A DNA stretch of 64,000 bases from Dinoroseobacter sp. (GTDB lineage Bacteria; Pseudomonadota; Alphaproteobacteria; Rhodobacterales; Rhodobacteraceae). The stretch covers positions 1 through 64,000 of the forward strand of contig JASJAW010000015.1 of the NCBI GenBank assembly GCA_030066795.1. Direction: 5' to 3'. The notes under the pieces were generated by a model. That model ran no database searches. It was not told the origin of the DNA and saw only the letters and a list, made by a program, of their open reading frames with translations. This document shows positions 54,037 through 63,319 of this stretch, in pieces. The position numbers and the translations under genes are program-made. Numbering within the stretch: the first letter of the stretch is position 1; every line of letters begins with the position of its first letter.

Positions 54037-54617
54037 GCACGTCCGCCCGTGGTGGATAGCAGGAGTGGATCAATGCCAAGGTTTTCCAGCGCGCGTTGCC
54101 ATTTTTTCGTTGGAGGCTCTTCAAAAACAAGACCTGTGTCAGCATCGCTGGTCAGCCAGCCATTGCGTTGCAGTTCATCTTCAAGCTGTCCCGGCCCCCA
54201 ACCAGCGTAACCAAGTGCCAAAAAGCATTGGGATGGCCCGCGCCCGGCGGCCAGATCCTCGAGGATGTCGAGGGTTGCGGTCATGCCAATATTATCATCC
54301 ACCAACAGAGTAGAGCTGTTGCGATTGTAATCCGCGCTGTGCAGAACAAACCCGCGACCCGTCTCAACAGGACCACCATAGTGAACCGAGATTTCGCGCG
54401 ACGTGTCCGCCTTTTCGATCTTGAGTTGCGCCAAAAGATCCTCGAAGCGAACCTCTGGTGTAGGTTTGTTCACGATCAAGCCCATCGCGCCGTCTTCAGA
54501 ATGCGCGCACATAAATACGACGCTGTGGTCAAACCGCGGATCCCCCATTCCGGGCATGGCGATCAATAGCTTTCCGCTGAGGCCATCGGTATCTTGCTGC
54601 GCTTGCATTACCCTCAT
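54033..54617 (-). CDS. YqgE/AlgH family protein
   Basis: This 194-residue UPF0301 protein has [48 protein letters not shown] and [15 protein letters not shown]. Function is unclear; the name AlgH comes from alginate regulation in Pseudomonas. The ATG at 54617 is used although an ATG three codons on is possible. It is tail-to-tail with sua5, sharing the TTAA stop. Confidence 0.92.
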   Translation of the reverse strand: MRVMQAQQDTDGLSGKLLIAMPGMGDPRFDHSVVFMCAHSEDGAMGLIVNKPTPEVRFEDLLAQLKIEKADTSREISVHYGGPVETGRGFVLHSADYNRNSSTLLVDDNIGMTATLDILEDLAAGRGPSQCFLALGYAGWGPGQLEDELQRNGWLTSDADTGLVFEEPPTKKWQRALENLGIDPLLLSTTGGRA

Positions 54618-54733
54618 GTGAGGTACTTAGGCGCGTCTTACAAGGCGCCGTTTGTCTCAGGTGTGACTGCACACGAAGAGGTCTCCCTTTTGTGAGTTCC
54701 TCTTGCTTGAAGCCCACCCTATGGTCGCGCCTC

Positions 54734-55543
54734 ATGAGAGCTTCGTTTTCACTTCTGCGCACCTTGGTCTTCGCGTTTGGCCTTTGCCTACATTCTGGGT
54801 CTGCCACAGCAGAATTTCCGGATATCGATCGTGTGGTGCAAGCGGAGATACTGCCTGGGTGGCGCGAGGACGATGGTCGTCATTTCGCGGGTATCCGTCT
54901 GCGTCTTGCACCGGGTTGGAAGACTTACTGGCGTGTTCCCGGCGAGGGTGGTATTCCGCCTCACTTCAATCTGAGTGGCTCGGAAAATATTGCAACTTTT
55001 CAGGCGCATATGCCGAGCCCGGAAGTGTTTCATGACCAAGGTTTGACTTCGATTGGATACACTGGTGATGTGGTGTTTCCGATGGAATTCCAAACCAAGT
55101 CACCAAATGCGCCCATTCACTTGCGCGGGGTTCTAAAGATCGGTGTTTGCGAGGCTGTATGTATTCCCGCAGATGTGCCACTGGAGGCTGTGCTAGCGGC
55201 GCCCGGACAGTCCAGCCCATCCGTCAAAAGTGCGATGACCCAAGTGCCTGACCGAGTGCGCACGCAACCGCGCTGCGAGCTTAGCCCCGAGAATGGCGCT
55301 TTGCGTCTTTCTTTGAGTATACCCCTTTCAGAGATGCAGGGTGAGTATCCTGTTATTGAAACCTCCAATCGAGAGGTTTGGATTTCAACATCGCAGGTTT
55401 GGCGCGAGGATGGGCGCTTGCACGCGATCGCGGACCTTTATCCACCACAGGGGGCTCCATACGTGTTCGACCGAAGCGGGCTGCGGGTTACCGTCCTTTC
55501 AAAGTCTGGTGGGGTCGAACTGATTGGGTGTGCGAGGAACTAG
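54734..55543 (+). CDS. DsbD N-terminal-domain-like periplasmic protein
   Basis: This 269-residue protein has a signal peptide ending near SGSATA. The rest resembles the DsbD/ScsB alpha domain (GWREDDGRHFAGIRLRLAPG, WKTYWRVPGEGGIPPHF). The cysteine pair is GVCEAVCIPAD, a C-x3-C, as in the ScsB-like branch. No membrane or thioredoxin-like gamma domain follows, so this is a stand-alone redox partner or chaperone. A GTG 14 codons upstream has a better-spaced GAAGAGG but gives an odd signal peptide. It ends sharing CTAG with the RND gene. Confidence 0.8.
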   Translation: MRASFSLLRTLVFAFGLCLHSGSATAEFPDIDRVVQAEILPGWREDDGRHFAGIRLRLAPGWKTYWRVPGEGGIPPHFNLSGSENIATFQAHMPSPEVFHDQGLTSIGYTGDVVFPMEFQTKSPNAPIHLRGVLKIGVCEAVCIPADVPLEAVLAAPGQSSPSVKSAMTQVPDRVRTQPRCELSPENGALRLSLSIPLSEMQGEYPVIETSNREVWISTSQVWREDGRLHAIADLYPPQGAPYVFDRSGLRVTVLSKSGGVELIGCARN

Positions 55544-58500
55544 GAACGCAATGCGCGGGCAGCGGCCCCCGCCAGCCATCCCAGAAAGATCGACACACCA
55601 CTCAAAATCAGAAATCCAAAAAGCGCGGCTTGCGGTGGTTCCAGCATGTCCGGCAAGAGACGTGCAATCGAGGCGGGGACTGTGCCCGACAGTGCGGCCA
55701 TGCCAATCGTTCCCACAAACGCGACGGCTACTCCGACGGTGGACAGGGCTGTCGCCCACCCTGACGTGCCGCTTTTAAATGGGCGGAACAGGCTGCGCCG
55801 CAAGGCATCGAACTGCCGGCCGATGTCGTTCTGCATCGCCATGACGGCCGGAACCAGAACCAGAACCAGAAGCATGCCAAAGCCGAGCCCGTAGACCAAT
55901 GTGATCACCGTGGGCCGCAAGAACTGTGCCTGTTGCGAGCCTTCATAAAGAAGGGGTGCAAGGCCCAGAACCGTTGTCAGGGTTGTCAGCAACACTGGGC
56001 GTAAACGGTCGCAAGTGCCGTCGACGATCGCCTTATTCAGGCTTCGGTCTTTCCGGTATTCCTCAATCCGTGTGATCAACACGATTGAGTCGTTGATGAT
56101 AATCCCCGCCATGCCGATCAGCCCGACGACCGAAAACATCGAAACCGGAACATCCCAGACAAAATGGCCCCAAATCGCACCAATGAAGCCAAAAGGAATA
56201 ATAATCATTACGACAATTGGTCGTGTCCAGCTCGAGAAGATCCAAGCAAGGCACAGGAAAATGCCCATAAGGCAAATCAGATAGCCAATCATAGCGTCCG
56301 TCAGGAAGTCCTGTTCCTGTTCGGCAAGCCCGGTGTTGCGCCAGCCCACCCCGAAATCGCTTTCGAGGCGTGGGAGTATCTCGGTATCGATCGTGCGGCG
56401 TATCTCGGCGGCGCGGCTCGCATCGTCTTGATCGAGGTCTCCGCTGACCGTAACTATGCGCAGCCCGTTCTCGCGCCTGATCCGGGAAAACCCTTCGCGG
56501 CTATTTACAGAAACGACGTCGGCTAAAGGTACGTATTCACCTGACGCTGTGCGTAGAAGCGTTCGGTCGAGAAAGTCCGCTCCGAGATCGCGGGATGGAA
56601 GCTCGACCCGGATCGATGCGGTGCGAGGGCCTTGCGGATAGGTAGCGGCTTCGATGCCATTCAATCGGTTGCGCAGCACGCGTGCCATATCCTCGACCGA
56701 AATACCAAGCTGGGCGCCAGTTGGTGTCAGCTCCAGCAGCAGCTCTTCCTTGTCATAGGACAGGTTGTCTTCGAGAGCGGAGGCCTCGGGGAAGGCAGAT
56801 AAAGCATCTTTTAAGGCCTCGGCGGCTTCTTTTAATCGGGCTGCATCCGCACCGAACAATTGGATCGAAAGGGAATCGCCCCCCGGGCCTGATCGCCAGC
56901 CTCGGAAGCTCAGCGTTTCAAGCTTTGGGTGTCGTGGCACGGTTTGCTGGAGCTCTGCGACGAAGTCGAAAGAGGAATAGGGCCGTAAGTCGGCTTCTAT
57001 AAGCTCAATCGCGATGGAGCCGAGCTGATCGGGTTCTTTCGTGTCTGCTCCCGACAATCGCCGTCCTGTCATGCCACCTATTTCGGCCATCACAAAGGCA
57101 AGCGGGTTTACGCCATACTCGGCTTCATAGCGCGCACCGAGCGCTTCAGTTGCAGATTGCACCGCGCGCATCATCTCGAGTGTATCCTCTCGAGTTGCGC
57201 CCGGAAGCATGGAGAAATTTCCGCTCACAGAGCCGCGCTCCGGAGCGTTAAAGAACCGCCAAGTCACGTCGCCGCGCACAAACAGGGCCGCCTGAGCCAG
57301 GAGCAAGACGATTGCCCCGGCGAAGACCGGATACCGTGCCCAGATGATCAGCCTCAGCAGGCGTCTAAATGGATACGCTCGCACCCAGTCGAGCCCCCGG
57401 TTCACCTGACGCGAGGGCCAGTCATACCAGTGTTCTTTAGCAGAGTGTGCCAGCGCGTGTGCCATATGGTTCGGCAGGATCAGAAAACACTCGACAAGAG
57501 ACGCAAGTAGCACTGCGATCACTGTAAACGGAATGTCCGCGATCAATGATCCAAAGCTCCCGTCGATCACTGTCAGCGCGAAGAATGCTATGATCGTTGT
57601 AATCGTTGCCGAGAATACGGGCGCAGACATACGTTTTGCGGCATTTTCAGCTGCCAGAATTGGCGGTTCGCCAAGCGTGCGTGCGCGATAGTCGGCATGC
57701 TCTCCGACAACGATGGCGTCATCGACCACAATGCCGAGCGTTATGATCAGCGCAAAAAGCGAAACCATGTTGAGCGTCAGGCCGCCCAAATACATCAGTC
57801 CGACCGCAGTCAGCATTGCAACGGGAATGCCTGCGGCCACCCAAAACGCCGTTCGGGCGTTGAGGAACAGGAAGAGCAAACCAACAACGAGCGACAGTCC
57901 CAGTAGCCCGTTGTCCAGCAGGATATTCAGTCGGGCGTTGATTGCTTCCGCCCGGGTTCGGATCAGTTCCACGCGTACGCCTTCTGGCAGCGAGCGTTCG
58001 AACTCCGCCGCGACCTCTTCGACCACGCGTTGAATGCCGATTGCATCGCCTTGTTCATTGCGATCGATCCGGATGGAGATCGCGCGATTGTCGTCGACAA
58101 AGTATGCCCGCTCCCGGTCCACCGCGCCTACGGTAACCACTGCCACGTCCCCGATGGTGAGAAGACTGCCATCCTCTTGCGTCCGCAGAACGATTGATGA
58201 AATGGCTTCAGCAGTACGGGTTTCCGACCCTGTACGAACCCGTGCGCTCCCACTGGCGATGTCGCCAGACGGATTGCTGCTGGCCTCGGCGCTGATCGCT
58301 TCAGCAATTTCCGCCATGCTCAGATCATGCTGGAGCAGGGCAACGGTCGGCACCTCCACCAGTGTCTCGGGTGCTGCAATTCCTCGGATTGTGGCGCGAG
58401 TCACGCCCGCGCGGAAGAGTTGGAGTACGTACTCATCCGCGAATCTCGCCAGTTGATCGACGCTCACAGGGCCATGAACCACAACGTCTGTGACCCGGTC

Positions 58501-58905
58501 GCGCCATGTGCTTCTCCGCACTTCAGGATCGTCGCTATCCTCGGGCAGTGTCGTTACCGAGTCGAACACCGCTTGAACGTCATTCGCAGCCCGCGCCATA
58601 TCCCAGTCTGGCTCAAACTCCAGCTCTATGGACGCGCGCCCCTCCCTCGCGACAGACGATGCGCGAACAACCCCGTCGATCGCCAGCAGGTCTGGCTCCA
58701 ACACTTCGATGATCGCACCGTCGACGTCCTCAGGGCCTGCACCATCCCAGCGGACCTCTACATCGATCTCGTCGCTGATCACGTCTGGAAAAAACTGGGC
58801 ACGCATCTGTGGCGCCAGTGCAGCACCCATCCCGATCAGTAGGACCAGCAAAAGATTGGCCGCGGTGCGGTGTCGTGTGAAGTAAGACAGCAGGCCGTCA
58901 AGCAT
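55540..58905 (-). CDS. RND efflux permease (AcrB-like)
   Basis: This 1121-residue inner-membrane proton antiporter has twelve predicted helices and two large periplasmic domains. The TM4 Asp pair is in TLGIVVDDAIVVGEHADY, and the second-half helix holds GIIINDSIVLITRIEEY. The C-terminal 60 residues form an extra hydrophobic tail. The gene follows the adaptor gene by 4 bases; no outer-membrane TolC partner is adjacent. Substrates of this HAE1-type pump cannot be read. Confidence 0.93.
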   Translation of the reverse strand: MLDGLLSYFTRHRTAANLLLVLLIGMGAALAPQMRAQFFPDVISDEIDVEVRWDGAGPEDVDGAIIEVLEPDLLAIDGVVRASSVAREGRASIELEFEPDWDMARAANDVQAVFDSVTTLPEDSDDPEVRRSTWRDRVTDVVVHGPVSVDQLARFADEYVLQLFRAGVTRATIRGIAAPETLVEVPTVALLQHDLSMAEIAEAISAEASSNPSGDIASGSARVRTGSETRTAEAISSIVLRTQEDGSLLTIGDVAVVTVGAVDRERAYFVDDNRAISIRIDRNEQGDAIGIQRVVEEVAAEFERSLPEGVRVELIRTRAEAINARLNILLDNGLLGLSLVVGLLFLFLNARTAFWVAAGIPVAMLTAVGLMYLGGLTLNMVSLFALIITLGIVVDDAIVVGEHADYRARTLGEPPILAAENAAKRMSAPVFSATITTIIAFFALTVIDGSFGSLIADIPFTVIAVLLASLVECFLILPNHMAHALAHSAKEHWYDWPSRQVNRGLDWVRAYPFRRLLRLIIWARYPVFAGAIVLLLAQAALFVRGDVTWRFFNAPERGSVSGNFSMLPGATREDTLEMMRAVQSATEALGARYEAEYGVNPLAFVMAEIGGMTGRRLSGADTKEPDQLGSIAIELIEADLRPYSSFDFVAELQQTVPRHPKLETLSFRGWRSGPGGDSLSIQLFGADAARLKEAAEALKDALSAFPEASALEDNLSYDKEELLLELTPTGAQLGISVEDMARVLRNRLNGIEAATYPQGPRTASIRVELPSRDLGADFLDRTLLRTASGEYVPLADVVSVNSREGFSRIRRENGLRIVTVSGDLDQDDASRAAEIRRTIDTEILPRLESDFGVGWRNTGLAEQEQDFLTDAMIGYLICLMGIFLCLAWIFSSWTRPIVVMIIIPFGFIGAIWGHFVWDVPVSMFSVVGLIGMAGIIINDSIVLITRIEEYRKDRSLNKAIVDGTCDRLRPVLLTTLTTVLGLAPLLYEGSQQAQFLRPTVITLVYGLGFGMLLVLVLVPAVMAMQNDIGRQFDALRRSLFRPFKSGTSGWATALSTVGVAVAFVGTIGMAALSGTVPASIARLLPDMLEPPQAALFGFLILSGVSIFLGWLAGAAARALRS

Positions 58906-58909
58906 GAGA

Positions 58910-60385
58910 CTAGCCGCCCGCCCGGCTTTCGATCCGCGTGATCAGTTCCGCCGGTACTTCATCCTGCCGCAATCTGGTCAACAGGCGGTCTTTCGCGGTC
59001 TGGCCGAAGCGAGTGCTCCGTTCGACCAAGGCTACGAGTTCTGCGCGGCGCGCGTCGTCGAGCGCGACCATAGTAGCGGAAGTCACCGACGCGCCGGTCG
59101 CATTGGCGGTTTCGTCGATCGGGCGTATGGGGCGGACTTTGATACCAGCGCCCAGAACCGGAGTAAGTTGTGTCACCACTTCACGGTCGGCCACGGGTTT
59201 TGCATCTACTAAAACAAAGTCCCCCTGACGGCGCAGCAGAGTGACCGGAACCGCCTCAAGCCGGTCGTCGTTTGTCAGCGCCATCACGGCGCCGTCCGGC
59301 GTCAGCGCAGCGGCAGGCAGTTCGACCACTTCCCGCAGAACGGGCTCGGTCACTGTTACAGTAACGAAGTCGCCGGGCTGAAATCCGCGTGTGTTTTCAA
59401 GCGTCGCAAACAACTGCCGACCGGTCAGACCTTCCGCCACTTGTGCCGCGACGCCAGTCAACGCACCGTTTGTAACGATGTCTGCGCCCTGTACGTCGAG
59501 AGAAATCGACACTTTCGCCGGGCTCAGGTCGCTGTCTTCGGTCAACAGCCGCAAGTATTGCCCGGACGCAAGGCGAAAGCTCGCTTCAAGCTGCGATGGA
59601 TCAATCAGTGTTGCCAACTGCTCGGCCTGGCTGACGCGCGTCCCGACTTCGGCCGAAACGTTGGTAAAGGCACCATCAAACGGAGCTCGTATTATCGTTT
59701 CGGCAAGCTGTCGTCGTGCGTCTTCGAGATCGATCGTTTGGCGCGCAACGTCTGTCTGTGCTTGTTCGATCCGCGTTTCAGCATCGGCGACTGCCTGACG
59801 TTGCGCCAGCACTGTCTGACGGATTGCGGCCTCTGCGAGCGCTGCGGTTTCAACTGCTGCATCTGACCCGAAACCCCGGTCGCGCAAGTCAATCTGCCGG
59901 GTCAGAGCCTGAAAGCGCAACTCGGCTTGTGCGGTCGCCGCGGCCAACTCGTCTTGAGCCAAGGTATAGGCGCGTTCGGCATCGGCAAATACCGTTTCAG
60001 CCTCTGCGAGATCGGCCTCAGCAGTTGCCAGCGCGGTTTCTGCGCCGGCAGGATCAATCCGCAAAACGACCTCGCCGGCGCGGATTGTCCGTCCGTCGCG
60101 AAGGTCGGGATGTGTCTCGCTGATCCACCCGGCGGCAGGAGCGCGCAATTCGACACTTCGAAGGCTGCGCAACTCCCCGTAAGCCACCAGCTCAGGCGCA
60201 ATATCCTGCGGAACAATGCGCGAGACCGGAGCAGTATAAACCCGCTCGCGCTGGCTACGGGGGGCGGCATCGCGTTCCGCTCGGTCTTGCAACGCGCTTT
60301 GCAGAACCAAGACGCCATAGCCCAATAGCCCCAGTGTGAGGCTAAGAAGGGCAAGTCCGATGAGACTCCGGGTCAGAAAGCGCAT
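58910..60385 (-). CDS. RND efflux periplasmic adaptor (MFP family)
   Basis: This 491-residue adaptor has an N-terminal membrane anchor (residues 1-35), a lipoyl half-motif (ELRAPAAGWISETHPDLRDG), and a long coiled-coil hairpin rich in Ala/Glu/Gln (residues about 120-230). The second lipoyl half and beta-barrel follow (IRAPFDGAFTNVSAEVGTRV). The C-terminal about 90 residues are an extra domain. It is encoded just upstream of the permease, as usual in these pumps. Confidence 0.92.
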   Translation of the reverse strand: MRFLTRSLIGLALLSLTLGLLGYGVLVLQSALQDRAERDAAPRSQRERVYTAPVSRIVPQDIAPELVAYGELRSLRSVELRAPAAGWISETHPDLRDGRTIRAGEVVLRIDPAGAETALATAEADLAEAETVFADAERAYTLAQDELAAATAQAELRFQALTRQIDLRDRGFGSDAAVETAALAEAAIRQTVLAQRQAVADAETRIEQAQTDVARQTIDLEDARRQLAETIIRAPFDGAFTNVSAEVGTRVSQAEQLATLIDPSQLEASFRLASGQYLRLLTEDSDLSPAKVSISLDVQGADIVTNGALTGVAAQVAEGLTGRQLFATLENTRGFQPGDFVTVTVTEPVLREVVELPAAALTPDGAVMALTNDDRLEAVPVTLLRRQGDFVLVDAKPVADREVVTQLTPVLGAGIKVRPIRPIDETANATGASVTSATMVALDDARRAELVALVERSTRFGQTAKDRLLTRLRQDEVPAELITRIESRAGG

Positions 60386-60460
60386 TGCGGGGCCAGTTTT
60401 ATTTCAACCCGCCTAAGATAGGTCGATTGCGTGATTTTCACAAATGAACTGACGAGAGCG

Positions 60461-60793
60461 TTACCCGATTAACGCCAGTATTCCGAAAAGCGTTGCCCCG
60501 CCGCATATGATTGAGAGCAAGGCATTTTTTGACCAGATACCGACTGCGAGGGTCACAGCGGCTGCAGCGAGCCGTGCTGGGTCCAGTGATCCTCCTGTTG
60601 CTTCGGGCCAAACCACAAGCGGTGCGATCAAAGCCGGCAGAACACCTACAGCGGTATAGCGCAGATGCCTCAGCACCCATTCCGGCAACTCGCGTCCGCC
60701 CAACAGACCAAGGAAGCTGTAGCGCAGCCCAAGAGTTCCGACGCCCAGAAGCAAGATGATCATCCAGATTGTGGAATTGCTCAATTCAATCAC
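60461..60793 (-). CDS. azlD: AzlD-family transporter subunit
   Basis: This 110-residue membrane protein has about four hydrophobic segments; ELPEWVLRHLRYTAVGVLPA and ALIAPLVVW are AzlD-like. It is the small partner of AzlC in an exporter of branched-chain amino acids or analogues. Its start overlaps the azlC stop by 4 bases, so both are made together. Confidence 0.9.
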   Translation of the reverse strand: MIELSNSTIWMIILLLGVGTLGLRYSFLGLLGGRELPEWVLRHLRYTAVGVLPALIAPLVVWPEATGGSLDPARLAAAAVTLAVGIWSKNALLSIICGGATLFGILALIG

Positions 60794-61494
60794 GGCTGCG
60801 TGCTCCGCGTTTGCCAGAGCTCAACACGCGCCCCAACCATGATCGCGATGCAAGCCGCGACAATCGTACCGAGACTGAAAGGCAGGTTTACAAACAACAA
60901 AGCGCACAGAACCGCTGTCCCTGCTGCGGCAACATGGGCCACGGTACGCAGAGCGGGGCCGATCAAAGCAAGAAAGGTGATTGGGATCGCGAAATCGAGC
61001 GCGTAGCCTGGTGGAATGCGGCCACCAACTTCGGCGCCGAACCAGGTTGCTGCATACCACGGCAAACAGACTGGTGACAGCGCCCCAACAAAGAACGCGA
61101 ATTTCTGAATGCTCGTGAGCTCCGGCGGACTGTCAAAACGCTGGCTGGCGACTGCGAAGGTTTGGTCGACCATGAAATAGGCTGCAAGTGCCTTGCGCCA
61201 TACCGGCAAACTTCCAAGATGAGGCGCCATGGCTGCCGAATACATTGCCATGCGCAGGTTAACGGCGAGCGCCGAAGCGAGCACTACGATTACCGGGGCC
61301 TGCTCGGTCATAAGTTGTACGGCGGTGAACTGGGCGGCCCCTGCGATCACTAAAACCGAAAAGCCCATCACCTGAGCAAAATCCAATCCGGCTTCTGTGC
61401 CCACGACGCCAAACAGCATGCCAAACGGGACAACCACCAGCAGAAACGGCGCACCTGCGCGAAAGCCTTCCCAATAGTGCCGCGATCCAAGCAT
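60790..61494 (-). CDS. azlC: AzlC-family branched-chain amino acid exporter
   Basis: This 234-residue inner-membrane protein has a family N-terminus FRAGAPFLLVVVPFGMLFGV and then GAAQFTAVQLM and NLRMAMYSAAMAPHLG. It pairs with AzlD, which overlaps it by 4 bases. The ATG at 61494 has GGAGG six bases upstream; 16 upstream codons in frame are not used. It lies 54 bases after the unknown membrane protein gene of the greA group, so it might share its transcript. Confidence 0.9.
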   Translation of the reverse strand: MLGSRHYWEGFRAGAPFLLVVVPFGMLFGVVGTEAGLDFAQVMGFSVLVIAGAAQFTAVQLMTEQAPVIVVLASALAVNLRMAMYSAAMAPHLGSLPVWRKALAAYFMVDQTFAVASQRFDSPPELTSIQKFAFFVGALSPVCLPWYAATWFGAEVGGRIPPGYALDFAIPITFLALIGPALRTVAHVAAAGTAVLCALLFVNLPFSLGTIVAACIAIMVGARVELWQTRSTQP

Positions 61495-61548
61495 TGTGCG
61501 CCTCCGGACCGCACCGCTATGCGATCCCGGAAGCCTCAGCAAGGGCTG

Positions 61549-62592
61549 TTATTCGAAGGTGCGGGTGACGCGGCCCAGCAGCATGAACGCCCGGGCAGAC
61601 CTTGTTTCAGCGAGCTTCGAGATTTCCTCGTCTGTCGCCTGTTCGGCGAAGGCTGAAAACGTCTTGTCGAAATGACGTAAAAAATGATGCGCGGTATCCC
61701 GGAAAATGGGGTCGCTTTTCATGCGTGCAGCCGTCAGTGCAAGGCAAGACCGATCGCGGATGCCACCGAGCGCCGAGACAGCGCGTCCGCGTTCGCCATC
61801 TGCGAACCTGCGCCATACTTCAGGCTTGGCGCGGTCAGGCCGCAGGTCGTCGGTGTAAATCCCGTCCTCGGAAAGCAGCGTCAGGACATCCTGCGCGGAA
61901 CGGATCATCGGGCCAACATTCCGATCTTCAAGGGCAAGCCGGAGCGCACGAAAGCCTTCCCGATCTTCCGTCGTTTCCGGAAAGTTAGCCGCGCGGATGA
62001 ACTCCGACACTGAAATGGGCTCGCGCAGGTCTTCCGCCGGAATGCCCAAGGCAAGCGTTTTCTGGTCGTCCGTGCGGGCATTAGACAAAGTCGGCGTCGG
62101 CATTGCTGACTTGCGGTCTGATTGCACAGTGTCCATGCCACGGCGGCTTGCAAAGCTCACAAGCGCTGTTTCGGTGTGTTTTGCCACCTGTGCGATTTCG
62201 TCGATCTTCTTCTCAACCTCGGGCTTAACGCCCTGACTGACATTACGGTTTTGATGCACAATGGTTTCCCGCATCGCCACGATGGCACCCTGAAGCCGGT
62301 CAGCTTCGTCGCGCATTACACGGGCGGTTCTTGCAACGGACGCAGCCACCCAGATGAATGCGATAGGCAGAAACACGGCCAGCAGGATCATGATAACCCC
62401 GAGCCCGCCCGCACCGGATTGCGCGAGTGTGCCTCCGAGATCGAGCGCAAAGAACAAAAATATCAACGCAACAAGCCAGAGCAGGCTCAAACTAAGCGCG
62501 ATTACTTCGATGACCGTGATCGTTGGTTTGTCCTTAGGGGAGGACAGGGATGCAAGGTCGAGCTCGGCAGATGGGTCGTACTTGTCCTGCAT
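61549..62592 (-). CDS. Membrane protein with coiled coil, unknown function
   Basis: This 347-residue protein has two hydrophobic segments (residues 27-50 and 60-85). A charged helical region follows (MRDEADRLQGAIVAMRETIV to about residue 150), which may form a coiled coil, and then a soluble C-terminal domain of about 170 residues. No family is recognised. It is 28 bases after greA. The topology suggests a sensor or scaffold. Confidence 0.75.
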   Translation of the reverse strand: MQDKYDPSAELDLASLSSPKDKPTITVIEVIALSLSLLWLVALIFLFFALDLGGTLAQSGAGGLGVIMILLAVFLPIAFIWVAASVARTARVMRDEADRLQGAIVAMRETIVHQNRNVSQGVKPEVEKKIDEIAQVAKHTETALVSFASRRGMDTVQSDRKSAMPTPTLSNARTDDQKTLALGIPAEDLREPISVSEFIRAANFPETTEDREGFRALRLALEDRNVGPMIRSAQDVLTLLSEDGIYTDDLRPDRAKPEVWRRFADGERGRAVSALGGIRDRSCLALTAARMKSDPIFRDTAHHFLRHFDKTFSAFAEQATDEEISKLAETRSARAFMLLGRVTRTFE

Positions 62593-62620
62593 CCTTCAAC
62601 CTGTAATCGATACCGTTGCC

Positions 62621-63091
62621 TTACTTGTACTCGATTTCGAGGATTTCGTAAGACTTAACCCCGCCCGGCGTGCGCACATCGACACTGTCGCCTTCGTCTT
62701 TGCCGATTAGTGCCCGTGCAATAGGCGATTTGAGATTCAGAAGGCCCTTGTCGATATTGGCCTCAGCTTCGCCCACTATCTGGTAGGTTCTCTCTTCATC
62801 AGTGTCTTCATCGACGATTGTCACTGTCGCGCCGAATTTGATTGGGCCAGACATCGTTGAAGGATCAATCACTTGCGCAAGGGACAGCATCCCCTCGAGC
62901 TCCTTTATGCGGCCTTCGATAAAGCTCTGTTTCTCGCGTGCCGCATGGTATTCTGCATTCTCGGAAAGATCCCCGTGCTCACGCGCCTCAGCGATTGCCT
63001 TGATGACAGCTGGGCGTTCCACGCTTTTCAGCGTTTTAAGTTCTGCGTCCAGGGCCGCGTGACCCGTGCGGGTCATCGGGATCTTGTCCAT
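62621..63091 (-). CDS. greA: Transcription elongation factor GreA
   Basis: This 156-residue factor rescues backtracked RNA polymerase by stimulating transcript cleavage. The N-terminal coiled coil carries the acidic tip [15 protein letters not shown]; the C-terminal domain is FKBP-like ([19 protein letters not shown]). AAGGA lies eight bases before the ATG at 63091. The frame is open 44 codons upstream but that part is not GreA-like. It is divergent from the ETF-QO gene by 228 bases. Confidence 0.96.
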   Translation of the reverse strand: MDKIPMTRTGHAALDAELKTLKSVERPAVIKAIAEAREHGDLSENAEYHAAREKQSFIEGRIKELEGMLSLAQVIDPSTMSGPIKFGATVTIVDEDTDEERTYQIVGEAEANIDKGLLNLKSPIARALIGKDEGDSVDVRTPGGVKSYEILEIEYK

Positions 63092-63319
63092 TGGTCTATC
63101 CTTCACGGAGAGCAACACGTTTGAAAGCCTGACCTTAATGATGCGCGCGCGCGCCGCAAGAGCCAGTTGCACCCGGAACGTTGCGACAGTTTCTTCTGCG
63201 CCGCAGCGTTCTAATTGACCCAAACGGAAACCCTAGCTACCTCTGGGCGAAATTTTTCACCCGAGTCCCGGCGTGCAGCTTTCAGTCACGCGTTCAGGGC
63301 CAACCTCGAGCGAGACAGA

